Positions 22,041 to 31,166 of a stretch of DNA of 64,000 nt are shown in pieces. Numbering within the stretch: position 1 is the stretch's first letter; each line of letters opens with the position of its first letter. The notes beneath the pieces are model-generated. The model did no database searches, was not told the DNA's origin, and worked only from the letters and a program-made list of their open reading frames with translations. Source of the stretch: Lindgomyces ingoldianus (lineage: Eukaryota > Ascomycota > Dothideomycetes > Pleosporales > Lindgomycetaceae); assembly GCF_010093535.1 (NCBI RefSeq), contig NW_022985170.1, positions 1,341,013-1,405,012 of the forward strand. The letters run 5' to 3'. The translations under genes were made by a program, and so were the position numbers.

Positions 22041-22393
22041 ATTGTTGCCAACTCTACTTTCGGTATTCTCTTTCAGTGTTTTTCGTTGAACTCCGCGACT
22101 AAGAGTGAAAGCGAAGATTGCGATGAGCAGCACTCCGAGTATTGTGCCTATTTCGATGCCGCTATTGCTCCTGATGATAGAACGGGCTTGCTAGATAGAG
22201 CATAGCTCAGCGTGCTTATAAGTGATGCTATTGTTGCTATCCGCGTCGGAGGGTTATCGAAAATTGTAATCACGGCAGTGACGACAATTACTGAAGGGGT
22301 TTCACCAAGGGCCAAGGCGCTCCGTGAAATGAAGGATGATATAATATAAGTTGAGGGAGGTCTTGAGATGGGCCACAGGGCTGAGGTTGACAA

Positions 22394-23201
22394 TAGCTTT
22401 ACTAGTTAGCGATATCCTACATAGTTCATCCTTCAGCAGTCTTACAGGAAGGGAAGTCAGTAGGGGCCGCCGTTATGAGTAGGTTGCCTTTGTGAGCAAA
22501 TAGCTATGCTAACGGCCGCAAGTAGCGAGATGAAGAAAATCGTGGTAGTGGTGATAGCAGAGAATGCTAGTCATCGGTGCGGTGCATGCACCTTTTTTTT
22601 CGAAGTGCAAAGGTCCGTGTTACAGGGTGGCATGACCTATGTCGGGGATTTGTGTAAATGGGAAGAGGAATTGAACTTAAACTAAGTACACTTACGCAAT
22701 GTTTAACGTTTAGAGGATGTTAAGAGACGAAAAGAAGATCAAGCTGTGGAGTTGAATCAAGCGCCTTCGTATCATCAGCCTGTGCATCAAACATGCAGTC
22801 TCGGCATTGCAGATGCGCGATTGTAGCCCTGTCGCCTAATTGCAGCGGGCATAAAAATATATTCGAATTTCATTGGGGGAGTTGTGGTAGTTGGGCTGCG
22901 TGCGAGTGAACCTGTGCCACGAAAGACATGAACACGTCAGAAATTTAAAGCCGAAGGAGTTATCATGATGCGCTAACATTGAGTCTGGATAGGAGACGTA
23001 CGAGGAGCGCAAATATTGATGAGTTCCCATTCTTATATTATCTACACGATTGGTCCTTGATATTGATGACCAACTTGTCCAGAAATGCGCAAGCAGAAGC
23101 GCAGATCTATAATTATTCTCAATTAGGGTATTTCAAGTATCACCTGTCTCTTTAGCCTAGTTGTTCGGCCTACCATGCGGGTCCTCGAAGGAACTTCGCA
23201 T
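22394..23201. other. Intergenic or decayed 5' part of the disrupted gene
   Basis: The position corresponds to the missing N-terminal exon of the disrupted membrane-protein gene, but no continuous homologous frame is left. Confidence 0.4.
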
Positions 23202-23936
23202 TCAATTTATTCCAAGAGTACTCTTTCTCTCAATATTCTTCCTGACATCCTCGTTCTCAAAGGCATAATACCGAGAAGACCTTGGCCTCTCCCCTCCCAC
23301 CTTGACCATTGACACCCGGGGACTCTCAACCTCCCACTCTCGAATAGGAAGTCCTTGTGGAGCCATATCCCGAGACATCTCATACTTCGAGTTTGTCACG
23401 TGTACCGCTTTTGCCTGTGCAACGGTTGCCGAGTATAGCGCCTCGTATCCACCATGCTCCGATTTGCGTTCATGTGGTTGGGGGTACCGGTTCTGACGTC
23501 GATACCGAAGGCTGAAACAAACAGCTACGGCGGCGACGAGTAATACCCCGACAATCGTTCCGATCACGATACCAGCTATTATTCCCGGAGAAAGATTGGA
23601 ATGTGCCACTGGCCTTTGGGACTCGAGTATTGAACCCGGTGGTGAATTTGCGGATGTTGAAGGCGTTGGAGTGGATGTCGCGGTCAAAAATTCTATGGGC
23701 GTTGTTGAGATGTCGCTGCTGGATATGAGAGAGACATCCGCGGACTTCAATGATGAAGTTGTTTGTGTTGGCGAGGATTGGATACTCGGGAAAAATGTCT
23801 CGATTTGTTGAGTGGGCGTGGTTGTGCTGGAGAACGAGGATGGTGCTAGTGTACTTTCAATGTTCCTGCGTGTGGAAACTCGTGACGAAGCGCTACCGCG
23901 TCCTTGAGTGGTGGTAGCAGTTGTAGCGGGTAAGTC
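23202..23936 (-). CDS. Single-pass Ser/Thr-rich membrane protein (5' exon unresolved)
   Basis: The open frame begins after a 3' splice-like site (TTCCTAG) near 23937 and runs to 23202. A Met at 23750 would give a 182-residue form, but the Ser/Thr-rich stalk clearly continues upstream of it (TTATTTQGRGSASSR and on), so an N-terminal exon with a signal peptide should lie upstream. After the stalk comes one membrane helix (GIIAGIVIGTIVGVLLVAA), a basic stop-transfer RYRRQNR and a cytosolic tail of about 95 residues. It has the same orientation and architecture as the next four genes but lacks the ELDG tail motif. Mid2/WSC-like sensors share this layout; function is not shown. Confidence 0.6.
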   Translation of the reverse strand, partial: DLPATTATTTQGRGSASSRVSTRRNIESTLAPSSFSSTTTPTQQIETFFPSIQSSPTQTTSSLKSADVSLISSSDISTTPIEFLTATSTPTPSTSANSPPGSILESQRPVAHSNLSPGIIAGIVIGTIVGVLLVAAVAVCFSLRYRRQNRYPQPHERKSEHGGYEALYSATVAQAKAVHVTNSKYEMSRDMAPQGLPIREWEVESPRVSMVKVGGERPRSSRYYAFENEDVRKNIERKSTLGIN

Positions 23937-24362
23937 TAGGAAGATCAGTAACTTCGACCTAGGAAAGGGTAGGGACCGAACCAGCTCTTTTTGAAGACAT
24001 CGTCTCTATACCTTAACCAAATGGTAAAAGGGCGATGTGTGTGAAGAGGACATGCTAAAGACACAGTAAAACAATATGAAGGCCAGAATGCATCTATGAT
24101 GGGGGCCAGTCTCCGTTTCCAAGAATTGGAGGCTGTGCCGTACCTATGTCCGGAATGGATCCTTCGCTGAACATCTACGGATGATGAAATTCGCTGATTG
24201 GCCAATTGTCCGGAACCCCTTCGTTTCATAGTCGCAACCATGTTTGCTCACATGGTCAAAAATGCACACAAGCTCGAATGCGCCACACACGTGACCATGT
24301 TCCCAACTAATTTCGCAGGATTCAGGATTCGAAACACTGCGACCATAAAGTCCGGTAGACCC
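23937..24362. other. Possible 5' exon region of the 23.2-23.9 kb gene
   Basis: A minus-strand frame at 24241-23945 contains a splice-like GTATAG, but none of the joins I tried keeps a convincing frame. Left unresolved. Confidence 0.35.
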
Positions 24363-25133
24363 CTAGTCCATCTCCGCTGGCACAAAATCTCCCGGAAGTT
24401 CATGGGCGTCCTCCAACGCAATCTCCGATTTCGAATCCAACTCGCTTGGCCACATCTGGAAGATTGGTTTCCCGTCAAGCTCTGCTTTTGAGATGCGCAA
24501 ACCCAACTCAGAATTATTACCTAATATTTGCGTTCGAAAACGAATGCCGAGAAAGAAAGCAGAAAGAGATAAAGCCGCAGCTCCCAGGATTGCTCCAATC
24601 GCGATACCTGCTTTGGCCCCTGCGCTAAGACTCGATTTGGAGGATTTTTTTGAAAACGGTAATGGGATTGACGTCTCTGAGGTTTGTGATAATGGTGAAG
24701 ATGACGACACAAAAGAGGACATGGAGTGACTGAGTGTGAACAGGGTTGGTCCAGTCAGCGTGGGTGTGGCTGACTCTGTCGACATTACCATAGAGGGAGA
24801 GGATGCCTGCGCTGAGGATTGTAATAGGGGCGAGGGAATGTATCGTGGAAGTGATTCAAATGCTGGCGTTGAAATTTGACCTGATGTTGACGTTGCCAAA
24901 ACTGATGTCAATGTCGATGTTCGCTCTAAGCTACGATATTCGACATCCGGCTCTATGACAATCCTTGTGGAGAACGGCCTGTTGTCGGTCAAAGTAATAG
25001 CAATGACCTCTGCGCCCTGCGCAGCTGCTATGAACCCCAGAACGAAGAGTTGGAAATTGTAATTAAGAAGCATAATAAGTATAAGCTCAAGTGCAATGAG
25101 AGATCGCGAGAAGAGGATTGAAGAAAACTCCAC
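24363..25133 (-). CDS. Single-pass membrane protein with ELDG-type tail
   Basis: A single-exon frame of 256 residues. A hydrophobic N-terminus (LLNYNFQLFVLGFIAAAQG) acts as signal peptide or anchor. A short ectodomain and about 100 residues rich in Ser/Thr/Pro, likely O-glycosylated, follow. One membrane helix (AGIAIGAILGAAALSLSAFF) leads to a cytosolic tail with KAELDGKP and, at the very end, HELPGDFVPAEMD. The same tail motifs occur in the neighbouring paralogs. The Kre9/Knh1-like ectodomain seen in the two upstream paralogs is missing or much shortened here. It is a cell-surface protein of unknown role. Confidence 0.7.
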   Translation of the reverse strand: MEFSSILFSRSLIALELILIMLLNYNFQLFVLGFIAAAQGAEVIAITLTDNRPFSTRIVIEPDVEYRSLERTSTLTSVLATSTSGQISTPAFESLPRYIPSPLLQSSAQASSPSMVMSTESATPTLTGPTLFTLSHSMSSFVSSSSPLSQTSETSIPLPFSKKSSKSSLSAGAKAGIAIGAILGAAALSLSAFFLGIRFRTQILGNNSELGLRISKAELDGKPIFQMWPSELDSKSEIALEDAHELPGDFVPAEMD

Positions 25134-25575
25134 AGGCCTAGGAAAATGCCATTAAGTTTTAGAAGCAGCTAAGTCGTCCTATATTTCGATTAAATGTCGC
25201 AAGTGACGCTATGGCAAAAATAGATAGAATTGTGGCTTAAGAACTTGTTGTGTATGATGGCGCTTGATGATTGGGTGTGCCGCCCTCTTGTTGTAGGCAT
25301 AACAGCGCGTCGAGATGCATTTTTCGAAACACCAGGGCCTAAAACCGATGGGGCTAAAATACAGCGGACCGCAACAGCAAATCGTCCAATCCTTTGAGGT
25401 GAGAATTTCGGCATGCACTCTTTCCGGAGGATTGACAAGAGTTACAACACGTTTGATAAGCTTGTTGTAGAGGTCAAGGCTGTTGCGAGCGGCTGGAGCA
25501 TTTCTCGATTTACTCCGCGACGTACCATCGTTTGATTCCTCCTCGTAGCACTTTAATAAATTGGGTATTGATATT
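25134..25575. other. Intergenic within the array
   Basis: Promoter region of the 24.4-25.1 kb gene and 3' UTR of the next. No gene seen. Confidence 0.45.
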
Positions 25576-26664
25576 CTAGAGAGGCGAAATGGGGCTGAGA
25601 GGAGCCAAAGCCGTTTGCGAATATGAGGCTTTGTGACCTGTGTCTCGTGCGGAAGGGCTTTCTAAATCCAAGGCTCTGTTTCCAAAGATTGAGTCAATTA
25701 GACCTAGAGCCTCGATGATGGTGCTGTTCGTGTATGCGCTTTGACGGCCTATCTCCGCTGGTGATTCCACAACTGGAAGTTCTTGAGGTTCGTTTGATGA
25801 ACCGGGTCCATCTGCTGGGAGTTCAACTGGTTCATTGATGGGCTTCCCATCTAGTTCAGGCTTGGGTTCATACAGCCGTGAGATCTTTTTCATTGTAGTA
25901 GACACCTGTTTGAATTTCATTCCGAAGAAGAAAGCAATGGTTGCCAAAATTAGCGCCCCGGAGACTGCGCCAATAGCAACGCCTACTTTAACTTTCGTGC
26001 TTAGGGCCGAGTTGACGCTTAGAGAATTGCTCTGAGATGTCGTTGGGGAAGAAGGGCTGTTTAGCCACGATTGTGAAGGCTGAGCGCTAGTGAGCACCAT
26101 TGCCGGTGTTTCTCTTGTGAACAAGGTAGTTGGCATCAATGAAGGACTATTCAAATTGGCGTTGACCGCCGTGGATGTCGTGAGGGAACCAGAGGACCCG
26201 CCTGCTGTTTGGGGCGATATCGTTTGTGTGAACATCGCGGAATCATCGATTGACCCGGTTGGCACTATTGTGACGCCGAATAGGACACCTGCCGAAATTT
26301 CTTCCCCTTGACGAAGGCCGATATGATAACCATCTCCAGGAGTTAGCAGTTCATTCACATGCCATGCAAACTGTCCCCCAGTAGCATTGGAAGTCAATAT
26401 TGTCCGGCCGCCCGATTCTGGGTCAATTAATGCAATTGAGGTCTTCTGTCATATGAATACAAGTTAGGAAAGAGAATAAAGACGGGAAAATATATGGTCA
26501 GACCGCGGAGCACGTACCTGATCGTCTGCTGGGGCATAAGTTAAAGTGTAGGTCTTTCCCAGCTCAAATATCCGCAGTGTATTTGTTAGGATCAATCCTC
26601 GCGTAGGCTCAATAATAATAGTACACGCTGAAATTGGGAGCCATAATATTTTGAGCACAAGCAT
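25576..26664 (-). CDS. Kre9/Knh1-like ectodomain membrane protein
   Basis: Two exons, 26664-26518 and 26445-25576. The 71-nt intron (GTACGT...CAG) keeps frame; product 338 residues. It has a signal peptide, then a Kre9/KNH-type N-terminal domain: FELGKTYTLTYAPADDQ before the splice, KTSIALIDPESGG after it, and then ATGGQFAWHV and DGYHIGLRQGEEISAGVLFG. The pattern of G-x-Y-x-L-T-Y, G-x-F-x-W and Y-x-I-x-L belongs to the Ser-Thr-rich GPI-anchored family. A Ser/Thr stalk, one helix (VGVAIGAVSGALILATIAFF) and a cytosolic tail with KPELDGKP, VELPADG and QELPVVE follow. Instead of a GPI anchor it has a membrane helix, so it could signal inward. A role in wall sensing is inferred from architecture only. 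Confidence 0.78.
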
Positions 26665-27157
26665 ATTGAGAGGGCCGGTCGAGAGAACAAGAGAAAGACA
26701 TCAAGATAGAGTTTGGAGGGGTTGAGACTGGAGGAGGGGTGTAGAATTAACCCGATAGCCTGAATCCTAGATGCGATATAGAGCGTCACTTTATGAGGAA
26801 TGCACAATTGTCCGATGCTTTATATAGCAATGATGCAGAATTGTCGGACTTGGCGTCTTCTGTTGTCGTCGCAGTTAATGATTGGTTTCTAGCCTCGCCA
26901 AACCTAGCTATAATGATAGCTGCAAGGCAACGCCGCAACGCCGCATGTTTGCGAAACGCTTACTCGCAATTAAAGGACCAGGTACTTCAAGGAATGCGGG
27001 GGGGTGGCACAACAAAGTACTCGGCTTTGTAGCTCTGAAAGGATAAACCGCGAGTTGGGAGGCTTTCTAGTGGAGCACTTCCATCCCACAATGTTTTTTT
27101 CCACAAGAAAAAGTTATCTTTATCGAATGAGTTGGAGAAATTTCAGGAGGGTATTTA
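26665..27157. other. Intergenic within the array
   Basis: Promoter of the preceding minus-strand gene and 3' UTR of the next. A short plus-strand frame at 26793 has no support. Confidence 0.45.
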
Positions 27158-28464
27158 CTATGCCCACGGGTTCTGCGTCAATCGTGGATCTTCGAACGGT
27201 TTTGTTTCCTTAACTTCCGGTTGCTCGTTCTCAAGAGAAAGTACCGTGGCCTCGCTTGTATCGACAGAAACAAGAAGCTCCTGTGGCGAAGACGTACTGG
27301 GTTGAACATCCATCTCGGCTCGCACCGCCTCGCCGTCCATTTCTGCAGGGGTTGAAGAGAGACGCTGAGGTAGTGTATCAACCAACTCCGGTCGAACTAG
27401 GGCTCGATCTGGTGCCCCGTTCATTTCCGCCCTCCCAAGGAGTATTGGCGCTTGTGTCTCGCTTCCATCAATCTCAGGTCGATCGTCCCCAATCTTCATC
27501 TCCTTTCCGTCAATTTCTGGCATGCCTACAATATCCCCTGATTCTTGGTTCCTGGGCCCTGATGCCTTTCGCCGGAATGATGCTCTGAGGAAAAATGCGG
27601 CGAGCGCAAGAATCAGTCCTCCAATGGCTGCACCAATACCTATCCCAATCTTTGTGCCTATTGGTAAACTCTGAGTGGTGGATCCCGTCGCAGAAAATCG
27701 CGTCGACGTTGTAGTAGTCGCAACCGTTTCTAAGGCAAAGGTAGATGACTCGCCCTTTTTTGTTGAAGTACTACCAGCATATTTCTCAGACGTGATGGCT
27801 GAGGTTGCCGAAGTGGCCGTGGCTTGTGCGCTTTTGGTCCCTGCGGAGGCAGGGCTCAAGGAGGAGGGGATTGGAGCACTTGTTGATGTTGGAGTCTCTG
27901 GAGACGTGGAAGCGCTGTTCTGAGGACTACTCGGACGGGTACTCGGAGGGTTACTAGAAGGAGGTAGAGAGCTTATAGCGGCTGACGAAGATGGGCTGTC
28001 ATTCGAGCCTGTGACTTTAATAAGGCCAGAAAAATTAAGGTCGCTGTTGCCTTGCCGAATTTCTAATGCGTAATCTTCGCCATTAGGAAGCGAACTGTCC
28101 ACCGTCCACCGAAATATACCACCAGTGGCGCTAGCTTTGTGAAAGTTAGGGACATTCTTCAGACAGCTGGGGTTTTATGGCGTACTAGTGAGAGTTCCGA
28201 CGGTCCCAAGTGAGTTCGGGTCACCCTGTCTTAGGATAAATGTAGTAGGCTTACAGGACTTATTAGCTTAAACACGAAGGAAAGGTCGGGCTGGTGCATA
28301 GTTACAGAATTGCCTCCAGGGCTGTAACGGACTTCATAAGTCTTGCCAACCTCAACTGTACTTGGGTAGCTATCGAACATCAAACCATTGACTATGTTGG
28401 AGAATCCCGCGCAGATGAGAAGTAGACATTTTGGGATTTGGGAAAACAGATATACAGGTCGCAT
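27158..28464 (-). CDS. Kre9/Knh1-like ectodomain membrane protein with repeated tail motif
   Basis: Three exons, 28464-28306, 28249-28186 and 28134-27158. Introns of 56 and 50 nt start GTAACT and GTACGC and end AAG; frame continuity gives 399 residues. The second exon restores TTFILRQGDPNSLGTVGTLT and the third opens SATGGIFRWTV and EDYALEIRQG, a textbook KNH domain. A long Ser/Thr/Pro stalk and one helix (IGIGIGAAIGGLILALAAFF) follow. The cytosolic tail repeats the motif five times as PEIDGK, PEIDGS, AEMNGA, AEMDGE and AEMDVQ. It is the largest member of the array and the best template for the others. AAG 3' sites are less common than CAG/TAG, so exact junctions deserve transcript support. 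Confidence 0.76.
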
Positions 28465-28974
28465 GGCTGCAACAAAGTATCTAAGGAGCGACAGTGGGAG
28501 GTAATATTATGATAGAAGATGCGACCAAGGAAGTTTGAGCAGGCTAAAGGAAGAAACATATATCAGATAATGACCCTGCGGAGGCGCAATGCAACAGCAG
28601 ATTGAACGGTCCTCTTTGGGCGAGCTTTGAATTCAGATTGCATCCTATTGGACACAAGGCTATCTCTTCAACCTCAGGTTCGCCAAATTGGAGAGTAGGT
28701 GTGTGGTGGAGCGTACGCCTCAATAAGCCTAATATAGGTCTGTGCGCAAATGGCGTTCCACAATGGGTTCTGAAATCCCATTCTTCGATGCAGAAGTCTA
28801 TTCGGCAGGGTCGCAACCTACTCGCCCCACGCGCCAAGGTGAGGGTCCCCTTGGCCCTCCCGGGTTTAACTAGAAAACTAGGTTTAACACAAAAAATTGC
28901 GTAATTTTCTTAACACCACCTTTCTAACCTCTACTTTTTAACCTCTATGCTATATGCTTATATAAAATAGCCTA
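28465..28974. other. Intergenic, becoming AT-rich toward the LTR
   Basis: No supported gene. From about 28860 the sequence is AT-rich, up to the duplicated TTTTA that flanks the solo LTR. Confidence 0.45.
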
Positions 28975-28979
28975 TTTTA

Positions 28980-29261
28980 TGTAACGATTTGCATGAATGG
29001 TTCCATTTCAAAGTTACCTCACAAACCTATATCCGAAGGTTCCGCGTATCTGCCCCGACCCTGCCACCTGCGCTACCCCTATCTCCAAGTATCTAGTCGC
29101 ACCTCTCCCCTTAGCTAGCTTAGTAGTTTTCTGATATCCTTTTGTACGAGGCCCATAGGTGTCAATCGAATTCCCAGGTTTCTGAGTCCCCACGCACTCC
29201 CATATGCCTCTGAGTGGATTCACACCGCATTCGGACCTATTGTCTTGCCTGCGCCGTTACA
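28980..29261 (-). mobile_element. Solo LTR of the 0.4-1.7 kb family
   Basis: 282 bp. Read on the minus strand it begins TGTAAC, continues closely matching the LTRs at 378-640 and 1434-1713, and ends GTTACA. It is flanked by a perfect 5-bp duplication TTTTA at 28975-28979 and 29262-29266. A single LTR with its own target duplication is the usual product of recombination between the two LTRs of a full element. It shows little RIP-type mutation compared with the other copies. Confidence 0.9.
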
Positions 29262-29266
29262 TTTTA

Positions 29267-30281
29267 GCTCTTATAAGAACACTGAGACTGTCCATACGCA
29301 GCAGCAGCGTTACGGTCTGGATACTAGTTATCGCGCGGTAGCGGATGGTAAGGGACTTAAGCCTCTAGTCGTTTGTCGTTGTTGTCAAGGATGTCGAAGG
29401 GTCTAAAGCTTGGCGTCGGCATTGGAGCACTAAAAGAAATGGAAGCGTCAACTGGGAAAGGGAAAGCGACAAGAGATGACGATTCTGATGGTAAGGATGA
29501 ATCAAGTACCTTCCCAGTAGATTAAATGATTGTCCATAAAAAGTAGACAATCTGAACTGGCATTTGACTGGGTGATTAGCTGATATTCTCCATCTAGTAT
29601 GTCTGATCCAAAAGCTCTAGAGGCAAGAGGTATCTTCAGCACTAGCGATATCAGCCTAAGAATATATCGACAGCAGCAAGGACATCCTAGTAATGTTTTA
29701 GACTTGCTATGCGGGGTCCTTATCGAGCGACTCCATGGTAGGATCCCTTAGACCAATGTGAACTGAATAATGACAGAATGTCAGCTGGAACCTAACGCCT
29801 AAACTCCCAGAACATGGGCTCACTCGCCGCCCCACTCTCTGGGAAGATGGTTGTAGTAGGGAGGGAAAGTTTGACCAGCTAGTACATTGCTTGTATATAT
29901 GAAAAGGCCAACTCGGCCTGCTGAGGTTGTGTACACCAAGATTACAGTGATTATAGTTAGATATTGGATAATGCCATGAAAGGATCGGGTGGTGGTCATA
30001 ACAGACAAGAGCAGGAGTAGACCCCTTTCATAGTATGGCAAAGTGTTTCAGTGAAAAATGAAGAAGAAAGAAGGTCGTTTCTAAAGCGCACAAAGCTAAG
30101 TAGCTTTTCTGGAAGTTTCGTCAAGGTTGGAGATGGGCGATTCGTCAAGGCATTTCTAGGTTCGATTGTTGTGTTGTATCCTTGACCAGGGTTGTGAGAC
30201 ACGTAAATGTATCAACATTGCAGACCGCATCACCGCTCTAGTAGGCAGCGCGTTATCGGGCATTTTAGTGACCCTTCGGTT
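29267..30281. other. Intergenic, no gene seen
   Basis: About 1 kb with only short, unsupported frames. It should contain the 3' UTR of the oligoribonuclease gene at its right end. Confidence 0.45.
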
Positions 30282-30889
30282 TCATGAGTCTAACACGAAG
30301 AACGCCTTACGATAGAATCTGGCCTCCCGAATACTTTCCAAAATATCTTCTCGCGCCTCGTGTAACATCTTCTTCCTTGGCGCTTTATTTAGAATCTCGG
30401 TGGGGGCCCATCTTCTCGCAGCTTCCTTAATGCTACTAACGTCCAAAATCCGATAATGAAGATAATCAATGACAGGTTTGTACGGCTGTTTGACCAGAAA
30501 AGACTTATCAGCATGGACTGAGTTTCCAGCTAATAGAGCGGTTCGGGCCTTTGGAACGTGTTTCTGGATGTATTGGAGTAATCCTGAGGCTGCCTCAGCC
30601 GGGGTGGTTGTGGAGGTGGTGCAAGCTATCGTCAATCCAGAGTTGGCGTGATGCTTCGTGCACCACTCCCCCATCCGACCAAGCTGCTCTTCGCTATGAT
30701 GGATGACAACCTCAAAGCCAATGTCGTCGAGGATATTGAGATCGCTGTCAGTTATAAAGCATGCAATAGACATGATGGAGTCATTTTCAGGGTCAAGCCC
30801 AGTCATCTGGATGAATTAGCAAGGACGACCAGCTGTATTGGGAACCCTACTTCGCAGTCTATCCAAGCAAGAGGGTCTTTTGATGCCAT
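30282..30889 (-). CDS. REX2: Oligoribonuclease (DEDDh 3'-5' exoribonuclease)
   Basis: Two exons, 30889-30851 (13 codons) and 30806-30282, with a 44-nt intron (GTAGGG...CAG), give 187 residues. The splice reconstitutes LAWIDCEMTGLD, with catalytic Asp11 and Glu13 of the Exo I motif just before the junction. The later motifs are GNSVHADKSFL (ExoIII-type His/Asp) and the LHYRILDVSSIKE segment. The family degrades 2-5-nt RNA to mononucleotides; yeast Rex2 and human REXO2 act largely in mitochondria. There is no obvious targeting leader at this start, so location is open. It is divergently arranged with POL1, 277 bp between start codons. Confidence 0.93.
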
Positions 30890-30997
30890 TTCAATGATGG
30901 AAGCTTGAGATGAAAGAAAACGAGGGGTTGGGTGGATGGGCGAAATGCAAGGTGGGGGGGAACGTGTGTATGGTCTGTGCACACTCTAGCCACCTTA

Positions 30998-31032
30998 GCG
31001 CGCCAAAAACCACTTTCGGAAGACGCGACGCG
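30998..31032. promoter_or_regulatory. MCB/E2F-like cell-cycle elements
   Basis: GCGCGCCAAAAA starts at 30998 (E2F/SBF-like), and two tandem ACGCG cores lie at 31023-31027 and 31028-31032. ACGCGT-type MCB boxes bound by MBF drive G1/S transcription of POL1 and other replication genes in yeasts. The location, in the short shared promoter, supports that role here; binding is inferred. Confidence 0.5.
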
Positions 31033-31166
31033 GTACGTGGTCTTCAGCTCATCCATCGTCTCTCCACCCAACCTCTACTCTCTCTCATGAAAACATCCAA
31101 ATCCTGAGCTTCGAGCTTCCACTCTACCAATTCTTTGCTGGTGTTCTTTGTTCCATTTATTGCATC

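Larger units (their letters stand above)
21023..22056 (-). mobile_element. Deleted hAT-family DNA transposon
   Basis: 1,034 bp with terminal inverted repeats CAGAGTTGGCAACAATCAAG (left) and its complement ending CCAACTCTA (right; one terminal base differs, explainable as G to A). It is flanked by identical 8-bp target duplications CTTTCGGT at 21015-21022 and 22057-22064, the hAT signature. Inside, the minus strand keeps the 3' end of a transposase. The rest of the transposase is missing, so it should be non-autonomous, moved by a full-length relative. Confidence 0.9.
20714..22393 (-). pseudogene. Single-pass membrane protein of the 20.7-28.5 kb array, disrupted by a hAT element
   Basis: On the minus strand, the upstream piece (22393-22065) encodes a Ser/Thr-rich stalk and then a membrane helix readable as GIEIGTILGVLLIAIFAF in another frame, so a one-base loss lies between stalk and helix near 22158. 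The coding sequence is then broken by the transposon at 21023-22056. It resumes at 21022 in the cytoplasmic tail, which has KPELDGLP and MQELPADP motifs shared with the neighbouring paralogs. A stop at 20714 ends it. The N-terminal exon is not recognisable upstream. Insertion plus frameshift make this a pseudogene. Confidence 0.75.

Noticed and set aside
24363..28464. GPI-anchored proteins, suggested by the Kre9/Knh1-like domain
   Set aside because: A membrane helix followed by a long hydrophilic tail is present instead of a C-terminal GPI signal.
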